DNA of 13,860 bases, taken from NCBI GenBank assembly GCA_016098155.1, contig JAAAJB010000762.1:1-13860 (forward strand), read 5' to 3'. Shown piece by piece: positions 1 through 10,800 of the stretch. The DNA is from Actinomortierella ambigua. Lineage: Eukaryota > Mortierellomycota > Mortierellomycetes > Mortierellales > Mortierellaceae. Made by a program: the position numbers and the translations under genes. The notes under the pieces were generated by a model. That model was not told the DNA's origin. It made no database searches and saw nothing but the letters and a program-made list of their open reading frames with translations. Every line of letters starts with the position of its first letter. Within the stretch, counting starts at the first letter, position 1.

Positions 1-51
<51 letters not shown>
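1..51. repeat. (GA)25 dinucleotide microsatellite at window start
   Basis: Perfect GA repeat over the first 50 bases. It passes into a short imperfect tract (52-68) carrying two copies of GATAGACA. Its position at the very edge, mirrored by another GA tract at the other edge, suggests an assembly break point. Confidence 0.97.
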
Positions 52-54
<3 letters not shown>

Positions 55-152
55 TAGACAGATAGACATTGACACAATTGTACTCCTCCCCCCCCCTTTC
101 CCGTCTCCCTATTCGCCCCCTATTTCTCATCAACACACCATACCACTACCCC

Positions 153-170
153 ATGCTAGTGGCAGTTTAG
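153..170 (+). promoter_or_regulatory. Upstream ORF 1 (5 codons)
   Basis: ATG-CTA-GTG-GCA-GTT-TAG, in the probable leader of the gene starting at 283. It matters only if transcription starts upstream of 153, which is not shown by the sequence. Confidence 0.35.
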
Positions 171-176
171 TGGCAA

Positions 177-218
177 ATGTCGACCAACCTGTGGTGGTCA
201 TATATGATGAAAAATTAA
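177..218 (+). promoter_or_regulatory. Upstream ORF 2 (13 codons)
   Basis: The ATG at 177-179 has A at -3, a favourable context. It opens a 13-residue frame (MSTNLWWSYMMKN) that ends in TAA, 64 nt before the main ATG. It lies seven bases after the stop of uORF 1. It could limit or condition translation of the main ORF if it is in the mRNA. Confidence 0.4.
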
Positions 219-282
219 CCTTGTCTCTCCTTTTTCTTACATCACACACTATCCAGATAGATCAACAACAATCAGCACAAAC

Positions 283-3009
283 ATGTCGGCAGCATTTGGG
301 CAGAACGAAATGTGGCAACAGCATATCCAGATGCAGCTGCAACTGCAACAGCAACAAGAGCAGCAGGCACAACAGACTGGCAACCGAAAGAGAGTGCTCG
401 CTACCGAAGCCGACGAGTTTATGGGTATCAAGGTATGCAATCAACTTCTTTTCGCTCCACCCTCACTTGAAACGCTAGAGTTGCCTGGCCTAATTTGTCG
501 TCTTTTTTTTTCCCCTCCACAATCTACCCAACAACACCAGAAACGAAACCTTGGCTCGGAAGCAGTAGAGCACGGAATCTATGCCCTCGGTGGATTTGAC
601 CACGTTGGAGGAGCTAACGGCTCCGTAGCACCCATGGCAACAGCAAATCACCATTCTTTCTCAGGAGTAGGCGTGTCTCCCTCAGCATCCGCCACACCCA
701 TATCCGCGGGCGCGTTCTTCACATCCAACATGACGACCACCGTCAGTTCAGACTACTTTGGTCTGCCTCCTACGTCTCAGCCCAATCAAGGTACGGCGCC
801 ATTCTTCACCTCGCGGCAAGACTCTTGCAACTCAAACTCTGCGCCCGCAACTCCCTCCATTGGATTTCCTGGTGCTAGCAGCAACACTGGCGTTGGCGGC
901 GGCTCTTTGACAACCCAAATGCCTCCGGCCGCCTCCTCAGCATTGCCATCGTCTTCCTCCTCCGCCAATCGTTTTGGCTGGCCCAACAATGGTAGTGGTG
1001 GTGTTGGAGGTGCCATATCCAATCCTTCGACACCAGTGACGGAGACCACGGCAATGATGTTGTCGCAAAATTCGATGAGCATGCAGCAGATGGAGGAGAA
1101 GCAGATCTTGCAGCGTAACCAGCATTATGAGCAGATGTCACTGTATGCAACCCAGCAACTGGAGCTGGAGGCCCTGCACCTAAAGCAGGAAGCGCACGCG
1201 TTCGAAAGGGCCCTGGCCCATCAACACGGAGCATCAGGTGCGTCGTATGATCAACCACAGCAACAACAACAACAGCAACAACAGTCCTACCAGGCACACA
1301 CAATAGAAGTGGACCGGTCGGCGCATGCGCGTCATAGCCATGCTGTTCATGACAACAATGACCCTGCGACTTGGGGTGGTGAAGCATCCTCGCCGATGCA
1401 GCTGCGTGGCTATCTGGCTGGACAAGGGCGTGGATATACACCAGCAACGATGGGAGTCGCTGCTTTGGCGGCAGCAGCGGCCATGGCACAGAGCCAGCGC
1501 AGCAACAACCAGTATCAGCAGCCCTCACAGGGTTTGGTTGCCCCAACAGGTCATCAACCCCCTCAGTTTGACGAGGGTGTCGGCATGGACATGGACATGG
1601 CCAACAGTGCAGGTAAAGAGATGTTTCATCCTTCCCATTTTTGTTTTTTCGCTTGGCCATACATTCGCACATATGCACACACAAACACATTCACACATCG
1701 CGCGCGCACATACACACACCTACGCACACACACACACAATGGCCTTGTTTCCCTAACTCGCTTTCTTATTGATGTCAAATATGGCACATAGTGCCAAGGT
1801 TCTGATCTTTTGGATCCTGGCTACGCCCCCCCGCTCCTTCCAAATTTTTGATTCTTTGCACCCTTAGACCTCCGGAAGGTGTTTGACGCCAGCGAGCAAG
1901 AGGCTATGATGCAGATGATACAGATGATGGAAACCAACACGGCGGCAATATCATCGTCTCTTCAGGACACTTCGCCACCTCTGTCGTTTTTGTCGCTATC
2001 AAACACGATGCCCCCTTCCCCTACAACTGCAGCAATGCACAGCTTCTCATCATCATCCGTCTATTTGTCGTCGTCGTCACTGTCATTCCCCACTGTCTTT
2101 CCAACTCTAGGCCCAGAACCAACACCAGTCGTCTCTGCGATTTCCCATCCTCCTCCTCCCCTTCCTCCCCCTTCATCTTTGTCGTCGTCGTCGCCACCTA
2201 TGGATAACTCCATGACGGTGACGATGATGATCGACACACCGCCACCCACTTCCTTGCAGGCTCAAGGACTAGGGCAAGGGCCGTTTCATCATCATCATCA
2301 TCAACCACATCATCCACTTGCACACTTTTCTCCTTTTCCTCACCATCCCGATCTTTTGCACTCGCCAACAGCACCCACAACAGCCGCAACTACCGATTCA
2401 ATGACCTCCGTATCTTCCTTGCACCCAGCATCTCCTCCCTCTCCCACATGTACTTTCCCGACTTTTCCCTTTCTCCAACAACAACAGCAGCAACAGCCGG
2501 GCAAGCAGCCACTAAACCAACATTATCATCAGAATCATCATCAACACTCCCAGCAGCAGCAAGATAGTGGCCAGGCAGCGATGAGGGCACTCGGCCACCA
2601 AAGTGCGTCGTCATCCATGCTGCTCCCGTCGATGTTGCTGGACAACAATCAGGCATCATCATCATTATCATCATCATCGTCATCACCTCCATTGTCTTTG
2701 TCTTTGCTCCCGTCAGCATCCGCGCCAGCGTCAATATCGGCGGCGACAGCGTCGCTACCTCCAACAGCAGGCCCAAGCTCTTCATCATCATCATCATCAC
2801 CGCCCTCATCCTCATCATCCTCGACCACCGCCGCCACGTCTCAACTACAACAACAACAGCATGCAACGCCGTTGGTGCTGTCGACCAGCCAGTACCAGTT
2901 TGTCATGGGGTTCCGCGCCGATTGCGAGCTGTGCCAGCGGCGGGTGAAGGGCCATAACGCACACTTGGTGTCCAGGCCTTGTGCTGGTAGTAGTAGTCCC
3001 ATGCGGTAG
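283..3009 (+). CDS. Q/S/H-rich low-complexity protein with C-terminal CCHH motif (unrecognised family)
   Basis: Three exons, 283-432, 541-1612 and 1868-3009, join in phase (0, then 1) to give 787 residues and a TAG stop. I do not recognise the family. Visible parts in order: a glutamine-rich N-terminus (about 12-31); a basic/acidic stretch containing KRVLATEADEF that crosses the first splice junction; a Gly/Ser/Thr-rich region; a probable coiled coil rich in Gln, Met and Glu (about 229-280); a polyQ run (about 288-298); a Met/Gln-rich segment after junction 2; long Ser/Pro/Thr-rich stretches; a His cluster (about 548-568); another polyQ (about 611-620); and a final non-repetitive segment with FVMGFRADCELC. 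There Cys760, Cys763, His770 and His773 form C-x2-C-x6-H-x2-H, a possible zinc site. The composition suggests a nuclear or RNA-related regulator (inference). The start is supported by both splice phases and the preceding leader. The gene is convergent with the TFIIIC gene. Confidence 0.8.
433..540 (+). other. Intron 1 of the Q-rich gene (108 nt, phase 0)
   Basis: Donor AAG|GTATGC and acceptor ACACCAG|AAA, with a T-rich interior (a run of T near 502-510) and a CTAAT-type branch candidate at 490-494. Its length is a multiple of three and it has no in-frame stop, so it could also be read through as 36 extra codons. Confidence 0.8.
1613..1867 (+). other. Intron 2 of the Q-rich gene (255 nt, phase 1)
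   Basis: Donor CAG|GTAAAG and acceptor CACCCTTAG|ACC. Joining restores codon 408 (GAC). The reading frame of exon 2 meets a TAG at 1789-1791 if the intron is retained. It holds a CA/CG alternating tract and a CTAAC branch-like motif near 1753-1757. Confidence 0.85.
1670..1738. repeat. (CA)n/(CG)n alternating purine-pyrimidine tract in intron 2
   Basis: Imperfect CA repeats surround a (CG)4 core. Strict purine-pyrimidine alternation runs from 1699 to 1719, and a further CA run follows at 1724-1738. Such tracts are prone to Z-DNA and to length variation. Confidence 0.9.
2640..2830. repeat. TCA/TCN trinucleotide-rich stretch coding poly-Ser
   Basis: Repeated TCA/TCG/TCC codons in the last exon of the Q-rich gene encode several serine runs broken by Pro and Ala. 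Likely variable in length between strains. Confidence 0.8.
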
Positions 3010-3134
3010 AGAAAAGTTAAAAAAAAAAAAAAAAAGATAAAATCATAAATTTTTTTCTGGCAAAAAGCTTTTACTGGTTCGCGAAATGATGTGAGTTACG
3101 AGCAGGGAGAGAGAGAGAGAGAGAAAAAGCCTGT
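3010..3134. other. Convergent 3' region between the Q-rich and TFIIIC genes
   Basis: Only 125 bases separate the two stop codons. On the plus strand there is an A17 run (3019-3035) followed by ATAAAA (3037-3042) and CATAAAT, plausible A-rich polyadenylation signals for the Q-rich gene. A GA tract (3107-3124) sits just beyond the TFIIIC stop. The two 3' UTRs probably overlap. Confidence 0.6.
3107..3124. repeat. (GA)9 microsatellite
   Basis: Perfect GA repeat of 18 bases located 11 bases past the TFIIIC stop codon, hence in its 3' UTR (as TC on the sense strand). Confidence 0.95.
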
Positions 3135-4772
3135 CTATTCCAGAGATCGCTGCTTCTTGTGGGGTGGAGCACCCTCGTCTTGTTCACCAGTGGCCTCGGA
3201 AGTGTCTTGCTCGGCCTCGTTGCCGTAGCCGAGGAGGTCATCTCCATCCTCATCTTCATCCTCCTCGTCCTCATCGTCTTCATCGTCTTCGAGACCAAGG
3301 ATCACTTGGTCGTCCTCATCGTCAATCACCCCGGCGAACCTGTCTTCCTCCTCCTCCACATCCTCAATATCCGAATGAAGCATGCGACGACGACCACGTG
3401 ACAGGCTTTCCTCCTCCTCCTCCTCCTCGTCGTCGTCTTCGTCTTCAACGTCCTCCTCGTCCTCGTCCTCGTCACCATGCCCGACTCCCTTCTTGACGAC
3501 CGCCACCGCTGTCAAAGACTTCTCCTCCTCTTCCCCTTCACCTTCATCCTCGTTGTCGTTGTCGTCATCTTCAGAGCCGCCCTCCATCACCTCGGTCGCC
3601 TCCCACATTGCCGGTGTGGGACGACCACGACGACCACGACGACTCACGCCACCAACACTCGTTGTCACGCGATGGTCCACCTTGGTACTGGAGGCAGTAG
3701 TAATAGTAGTGGTAGTAGTGGTAACAGTAGTGGAAGTAGTCTTGGCGGTGTCCTTGTTTTTCTCATTCTTCTTCATCGTCTCCGTATCGCTCTGGCTGGC
3801 CGCAGATGCACTTCCTCGACGCTGTTCCAGCTCCAGCTTCTTCTTCTTCTTCTTGGCCTGTTCCTTATCCCACTGCTTCCGCAGCCGCTCCTCCTCCACG
3901 CGTGCCTTTTCCTCCCTGAGCCGTCTCCGGCGCTGCCGACTGCCCTGGCCCTCCACCGTGCCGCGGGTGCCAGATTCACCCTGGCGCATCGTCCCATGGA
4001 GGGTCTTGGAGATCAAGTCCTCCTCATGGTGGGCTCGGACAAGCGCCATGTCCAAAAACTCATAGTACGCCTTGCCAGAGGCCGTGTTCGGGAAATACAT
4101 GGTCACCATCCGGCGATCGATCGTTTGGTGCGGATCACACGGTCTGAACAGCGCCCGTTTCGAAAACAACGAGGACCGTTGCGGCATCTTGCCCGCGCGG
4201 ACAATAATCGCCTTGCGTTTTTGCTCGAGCTCCGCCAGGATCTCTTCCAGCTCGATCGGTAGCAGCACCTTGTTCAGGATCGAATGCTCCAGATGCCCCA
4301 GGGTGATCCCGGGCCGTTGCACGATCAGCGTCAGGACCGAGTGACACAGCTTCTCAAAGGTGATGACGTTGCGTGTCCCGTCCATGGATTGCCACATGCG
4401 CGGGGCCTTGTAGGCGCTCAGCTGGATCTCGTCGTGCGCCGCCTCCAGCTGTGGCGTTGAAGACGGCTCACTTGTCGTCGTCGCCGTCATTGTCGTCGTT
4501 TTTGATGGCTTGGTCTTTGGCATTTTCACCATCCACGGCATTTGGAAGCCACTCGCGACATAGCGGGTCATCGCCATGCCGACCTTGACCAATGCTGGCG
4601 GGAACAGTGTCTCTAGCGTCTTGACCGCCTCGATAACCTCCTTGTCCGTTGGTGGTGTGCCGCTGGCGAAGGGGACCTTGGCGATTGTGTCCTATTAACA
4701 TGAATGGGGATATGATGATAGAAGAAAGGGGAGAGTGAGAAAAAAAATTAAAGGATGTAGCAGCCCCATCAC

Positions 4773-4807
<35 letters not shown>

Positions 4808-7785
4808 CTTAAGATCGACCATAAGCATGCCTTGACCGCCCGTCGCGGCTACAATTTCATGGACCTTCTCAAACACTTCACGGCGGCCAGCGTCCGGGAT
4901 CGTGGCCAGGTATTTTTGCATCTCGGCCTTTGACACCTGGTACACCTCCTCCCAGCTGTGATACACGCCCGTTGCCTGTGGTGTCGTCGTTGCGTCGTTG
5001 ACGGAACGGTGGCCGGTGTCATTTCGAACACGCTTCGCCCCCGCTGCCTCCTCCTCCTCCTTCTCCTCATGGTCTTGATTCTCCGTCACGGACTCTCGTT
5101 TCTTGCCCTTCTTTGTATTCTTCTTCTTATTCTCCATTGTGGTGGTGGTGATAGTAGTGTTGGTGGTGGACTCCCCCTCCCCCATGATTGGATGCACGTC
5201 CAGGATCGTGGCCGTCAACAGCGGGGCAATATCCTGGTCCATTTGCGTGAGTTCGGTCGCCGAGGCCGAAAAGACAAGGCGGTTGCTCTCGATGGCATGG
5301 AACAAGGCCATCATCTGCGAAGCATTCGCCAGCGGATCAAACTCAAACTGGGCCTTCAACATTTCTTGTTGCTGTGGCTGCTGCTGTTGTTGCTGCTGAC
5401 CATTGTCAACTATCCGACGCTGATTCAACGCCTTCATGAATCCCGCTGCGTTATTCGACCGCACACGCGAGATCGCGCCCAGCATCGCGCTAATGAAGCG
5501 TTCCGAGGCCATGAGCGACTGACCTGGGATGCGCGACCCACGTGTCCGTAATCGGATCAACACCTTCCAATCGCGGCACAGGGTCGAGGTCCTCGACAGC
5601 GTCTCCGGTGGAGTGTACGACAGGACCTGGCGCAAAAACTCGCGACTGCGCTCAAGCTCTCGCTCGGGAAGGTGGAACACAGACTTCCAGAGCGTCATCA
5701 CGATATGCTCGTCACGGTGCCGCTCTTGCGCCGACGGTTTGATCACCACCGCTGCCGTAGACGAAGACGGAGACGAAGATGATGAAGGAGGGGGAGAAGA
5801 GGAAGACAAAGAGGCAGCGAACGAGGTTGGTTGGGGCACCTTGGGCAACAGATAACCCTCTTGCGGGTCGAGTCTCGTGGGCTGGTCCTCGAGCTCGCTG
5901 AAGCGCAGATCAATCTCGTCGTCTGCGGCGGAGCGCAGTGTGACGGGCCAGGCGGCAATCATCGAGATTTGCTGCGGTTGCGACAAGCAGGTCAGATCCT
6001 TTTCGTCAACGTAGAACATGGTGTATCGACGCTCCATCGACCTGATCACACTGTACTTGTCGTGCAGCTTGGAGACATGCAAGGGTAGATCGATTGCACC
6101 CAGGTGGCGACGTGAGCGAGCCGCTGGGTCATCTTCCAACTCCCTATTTTTGATGTTTTGTTTCAAAAGAAAAAAAAGATGAGAGTAAGTTCATATCAGC
6201 ATGAAATGTGAATGAAAAATAAGAAAAAGGATAAAAGTAGGTAAGGAGGAAAGGGAAAGAAGAAACTTACTCGGCAACATGGACAAATTCGTTTCGCTCC
6301 TTCCAAGCGTCCAAAAGCCCAAGAGGGTCCTTAATCTCATTCAACGGAGTCAAGAATTCGTGGCGGTCCTCTGGTAAAAGGATGCGCGCCCACTTCTTCT
6401 CATACAGCTTGAGCCGCGCCACATAGGTCGGGTTCCTTCTCAACGCCGCCAACCGTCGTCGACATGAGTCGGTAGTCCGACCTGGGAAAGCCAGGCTCAA
6501 GCCCTTCCACGACTTGCGCGTGTGCAGAAACATACTGATGTACGACGTCAACGACACCAGAATCAGCAGCTGGTCGTCATACTCGTCCGTCCAAACCGTT
6601 CGAGGAGCTCGGCGTCGCTTGGGTTTGTTGTACTCAAACATCAACGAGCTTTCCCCATTCATATCGTCATCACCGTCTCCACCCTCTTCTTCCTCTTCTT
6701 CCTCGTCCTCGTCTTCCTCGTCCACCCTGTAATCCCTGTCATTCTCATCTTCTCCACTTTCGTCCTCGAAATTCGAGCCGGAGCGATGACGCTTGTCCGA
6801 GGTCACAGAAGGCTGTGCCCTGCCACGAGTCTTCCGACGCAGAGGCGAGCCTTCCCTCTCCTCCCCTTCTTCTTCCCGGGCCCCGACTTGATTCTGCAGC
6901 TTGTCTTTGCCCTTCGTCTTGGGTGTGGCTCTCGTCGAAGCCAGGCGCTGTGGTTTGGCCTTGCTCTTCTTGCCCCTCTGACCCTTGGTGGCCTTGCCTT
7001 TTCCTTTGACACCATCCTCCTCGTCGTCCTCCTCAGCATCATTTTCGGCAGCAGCAGCAGCGGCAGCAGCAGCCAGTGCCACTCTCTTCTCCTTTTGGTT
7101 CTGGTAATAAATCTTGTGCATGTAGTGCTTCTTCGCCTCATTGGTGGACACGCCTGCTGCCCGGGCAGCCTTGGCGAGCATGTCCGGGCTATGGATCGGT
7201 GTCATCCTTTCTTCGTACCGGGCATACTTGTCCAAGACATGGCCCTGCGCACGGGTGACAACCTTGGACACGGACCAGTTCCGCGAGTTGTACAGCTGTG
7301 CCATGAGACGCTTTCGCAAGCCGGCCCAGGCATGGATCACCTTGTACAGGGACGGGTCCGCGCCGACGAGCTCTTGTGCTATCTCACCCGATCCTCCTCC
7401 GCCTTCAGCTGTGTTGTCAGTGGCGTTGCTGTTGGCAAGCACCTCTGCCATTGGAGCGTCCTCCAAGGCCTGTGTCTCGGCCAACAGATCCTCGTCGGCA
7501 TCTAGGACCCCTTCCTCGTCCTTGACCGAGCGCCCCCTTGTCTGGTTTGCCGGTCCACCGTACTGGGTGATACGCATGACAGTGATCCAGTAGTTTTGGA
7601 CATCCATGGGCTTCTGCAGCCGTATGCGCGTCTCGGTCTCGACCTTGGTCATGCGGACATGGCCCGGGTCGACGGAAAGGTGGACAAGATAGAACGGGTT
7701 CAACACCATGTGGTTCTGGGCCCTCTTGTACAAGTCTGGGAACGCAGCCGATGTCGTCGTTGTCATTGTCATTGTCGGTGTCGGT

Positions 7786-7821
<36 letters not shown>

Positions 7822-10800
7822 ATCTCCGTCGTTGTCCGTGGCGTAAGCGGCGTGATCAAATCGAGCGCATCCAAAACTTCAAAATTCTCTCGCAACCGTC
7901 GCTTAAAGTATGGTGTCGGCTTGGACAGGTATGACAGCATGGGTGGAAGATCCTTGAGCGGCATCGTGGCATTCACATGGTCCAACAGCCACTGGGATTG
8001 CTCTTTCGTGGGCGGTTCCTTGCAAACGCCGATGGACACCAAAAACACATTTAGGGGCAAGTTCGCCATCAAATCAGACGTCTTGAGCACGGGATCATGG
8101 CCGTCCGCCCTGGGTGTTGCGATCGCCACCCGAAACATGTGCTCGTGGAAATGGCGCACGCGCATCATCTTGGGTGTGCGGAACCCATACTTGGTCGCAA
8201 CCTGGTCAATGCTAAGTCCCGGTGCCGCCGCACCAGCACCAGCACCAGCACCAGCATCGACATCGGCCTCAGAATCAGAAGAGCCGTTCTCGTCCTTGCC
8301 ATCCACGTCGCCGCCACCACCGCTGCCACCACCGTCACCGCCGCCGCCCCGGATATCCTTGTTCGCTCCATGCTTGCCCAGCAGCGGCAGCGGCAGCGGC
8401 ACCGGCATCGCATCCTGCAGTCGCTCCGACAGCTCGTCCAAGCGTTCGATCTCGACCTCGACCATTTCGCGCCGTTCGGACCGCATCGCGGCCGCCATGT
8501 AGATGGTGCGACGACTGAGGCAGCTGTCGATATACATCCGCGCCTTGGGCGATTCGGGATCTTCGTCAATGTGCATCAAAAACTTGCGTTGGTACGAGGC
8601 CCCCGTGGCGGACATGGATGACCGGACCAAGATCTTGCAGTACCCTTCCTCTTCGAGCTTGAGTCCGTAGTTGGTCAACGTCTTGCGGTCGATCGTCGAC
8701 AGCTTCTTGGTCGGGTTTCGCTCCTGGAGTTTGCGCTGGTACCCGTTGATCATCGCTTGCCCGAATTCAATGATCCGGAACTCGTTGATCATCTCCAGGA
8801 GCACCTCGCGACGCTCCCATGCCGCAAGATCGACAATCTTTTTCGAGGATGGGGATGCCGGCGGACCTGATGCTGTTGAGGGGGATGGAGAAGCCACTGG
8901 TACTGTTGTTGTTGTGGTTGTTGCTGCTGCTGCTGCTGCGGTATCCGATTCTGGTTCGGTTATTGTGTCGGACGAGATGGTGAATGAGCGGGCTTTGCCC
9001 TTGCCCTTGGGTGTCGGTGGTGGCGGCATGCCATCGAAATCCTCGGCTGTCATTGTCGTTGTCGTCATTTCTGGTTGAGATTCTGACAATGACAACGTGG
9101 ACGAGGTCGAAGTCTCGACGGCGGGGATCGTGTCTGCAGCATCCGGCACGGCCACCACATGAGATGACGATGACGATGATGACGACGACGACGACGACGA
9201 TGCTTCGGTCGAAACAACATGGATGATACTGGCATCTGTAGCAGCAGCATCAGCAGTGGCAGCAGCAGTGGCAGCAGTGGCAGCAACTCCCTTGGCGGTC
9301 GCGGCAGTTGTGATGGCGCCAGACTTGGAGGCAGCAGCGGCAGCGCCTGGACGAGCGTTTTTCTTGGCTTTCACCTTTTCGTACTGTGTGGTACTATCAG
9401 TCGTCATGCCGGTCTTTTCAATATACTCCTTGTGGTCCTGGTTGAGGGAGCTGTCAAGGCCGCGGGCAGAGAAGTAGCGGAACAAATGTTGGCGGCCATG
9501 CTGTTCCGTGACACGCCTCAACAGGCCTGGTTCGCCCGATTTTCGAGTCTTGGTCAGTGAGACGAGCATACGGGCCATGGTCTTTTGAGAGGTGAATCCA
9601 AATTGCTGCAGAATCTCCTTCAAGACGGCGCCCGTCTTGCCTGACTGTACGATGAACCGCACCACTTGGTATTCGAAACTAGTTTCTACCTCGATTCCGC
9701 GACGCGATGATGCCTCCTTGGCGATCAGCTGCTGAACGTCCAAGTGTGCACTGGCGGCCGAGTCACCTGTGTCCAGAAGATCATTGGCGTCGTTCGCTGT
9801 TGTGGAGGTGGAGGAGGCGAGTCCTTGTGTGTGCTGTGCCAACTGGATGCACCGTCCATGCTCCGCAGAAAATGCTCGTTCAACATGGCCTGCAGCAACG
9901 AGCTGCTGTAAAATGCGGATAAAGAACCGCCGCTGCTGCACTGTTCGCGATCCTTTTGGAGGTAGGCCCTGTTGTCCGTGAATATTATCCAATGCGGAAT
10001 GAATAAAAGAAATACAATCAAGGTGGTGAGAAAAAGAAAAGACGCCAAAGGCATGTAATGTGTGTTATGGATGGTTCGATTCTTTTTTTTGATGCTCTTT
10101 CGAGGTCTTACCAAGGCAGTGGCCAGATCGCTTGCAACCATAATGTTTCCCTTGGCCTTGCGCAAGAGGTTCAGGACACGCATCCTGGCAATGGAGTTGC
10201 AATACGCACTGTTGCCTTCCGCTGACAAGCTCTCTGTCGTGGCAGGTGGGTTGGTTGTGCTTTTCACGCTCTTGCTGGCGCCGCCCTTTGAATTCGACGA
10301 TGCCTGGTTCTCTGCGAACCACTGGCAATACCCCGGGTGCAACCTGGCCATGGGCTTGTACAACACCAACTGGGTAAAGCATCCACCCTGAGAGATGGGG
10401 ATCTTGACCAGCAAATCGGCCTTCAGGAACGTCTTGACCAAGTGGAAAACCGATTTTGGATCCCTGCCGAGCTCCTTGCTCAGTTCCGTCTGAGAGACAC
10501 CACGTCCACGCGACGCGGCCACAAACTGGAGGAGGTCGAGCGCTATAGGCGAAAAGGTGATGGCGGCACTGGGCATGTTGCACAGCATCTCGTTCCTGGC
10601 TTCCAGCGTGGGCGCGATTCGGAGTTTATGTTGGTAATTAGAGACGACGTTGTCGTACGAGAGCTGGTCGGGCTGGATGGGTTTCAAGTGCTCCATGGGA
10701 ACACTTGACGCCTCGGACTATGGAGTGATTTTGTGATCATGATGAGGTGATATTAGTGTTGCGGAGACAAACCAAAAATGCAATCACATAAAGTATGATG

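Larger units (their letters stand above)
69..282 (+). promoter_or_regulatory. Pyrimidine-rich promoter / 5' leader of the Q-rich gene
   Basis: This stretch precedes the ATG at 283. It has a C/T-rich block including nine consecutive C (88-96), typical of fungal core promoters or leaders. I see no clear TATA box. The part nearest the gene is AT-richer and carries two short upstream ORFs, listed separately. The transcription start cannot be placed from sequence alone. Confidence 0.5.

Noticed and set aside
170..478. 102-residue plus-strand frame at the left edge
   Set aside because: Begins at GTG, overlaps exon 1 of the Q-rich gene in another frame and runs into its intron.
3382..4262. Long plus-strand open frames (227 and 261 residues) opposite the TFIIIC tail
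   Set aside because: They are antisense readings of Asp/Glu-coding repeats, giving Ser-, Arg- or Leu-rich strings with no domain, and the minus strand carries the conserved gene.
7777..7818. CRISPR-like tandem repeat
   Set aside because: Six-base units without spacers, in frame inside a eukaryotic coding exon.
6522..8621. Plus-strand open frames of 174-327 residues opposite TFIIIC exon 4
   Set aside because: Mirror images of a GC-rich coding exon with conserved TFIIIC motifs; no recognisable domain.
10030..10090. tRNA gene in TFIIIC intron 3
   Set aside because: Only a B-box-like core followed at once by T8; no room for the acceptor stem, and no A box or cloverleaf.
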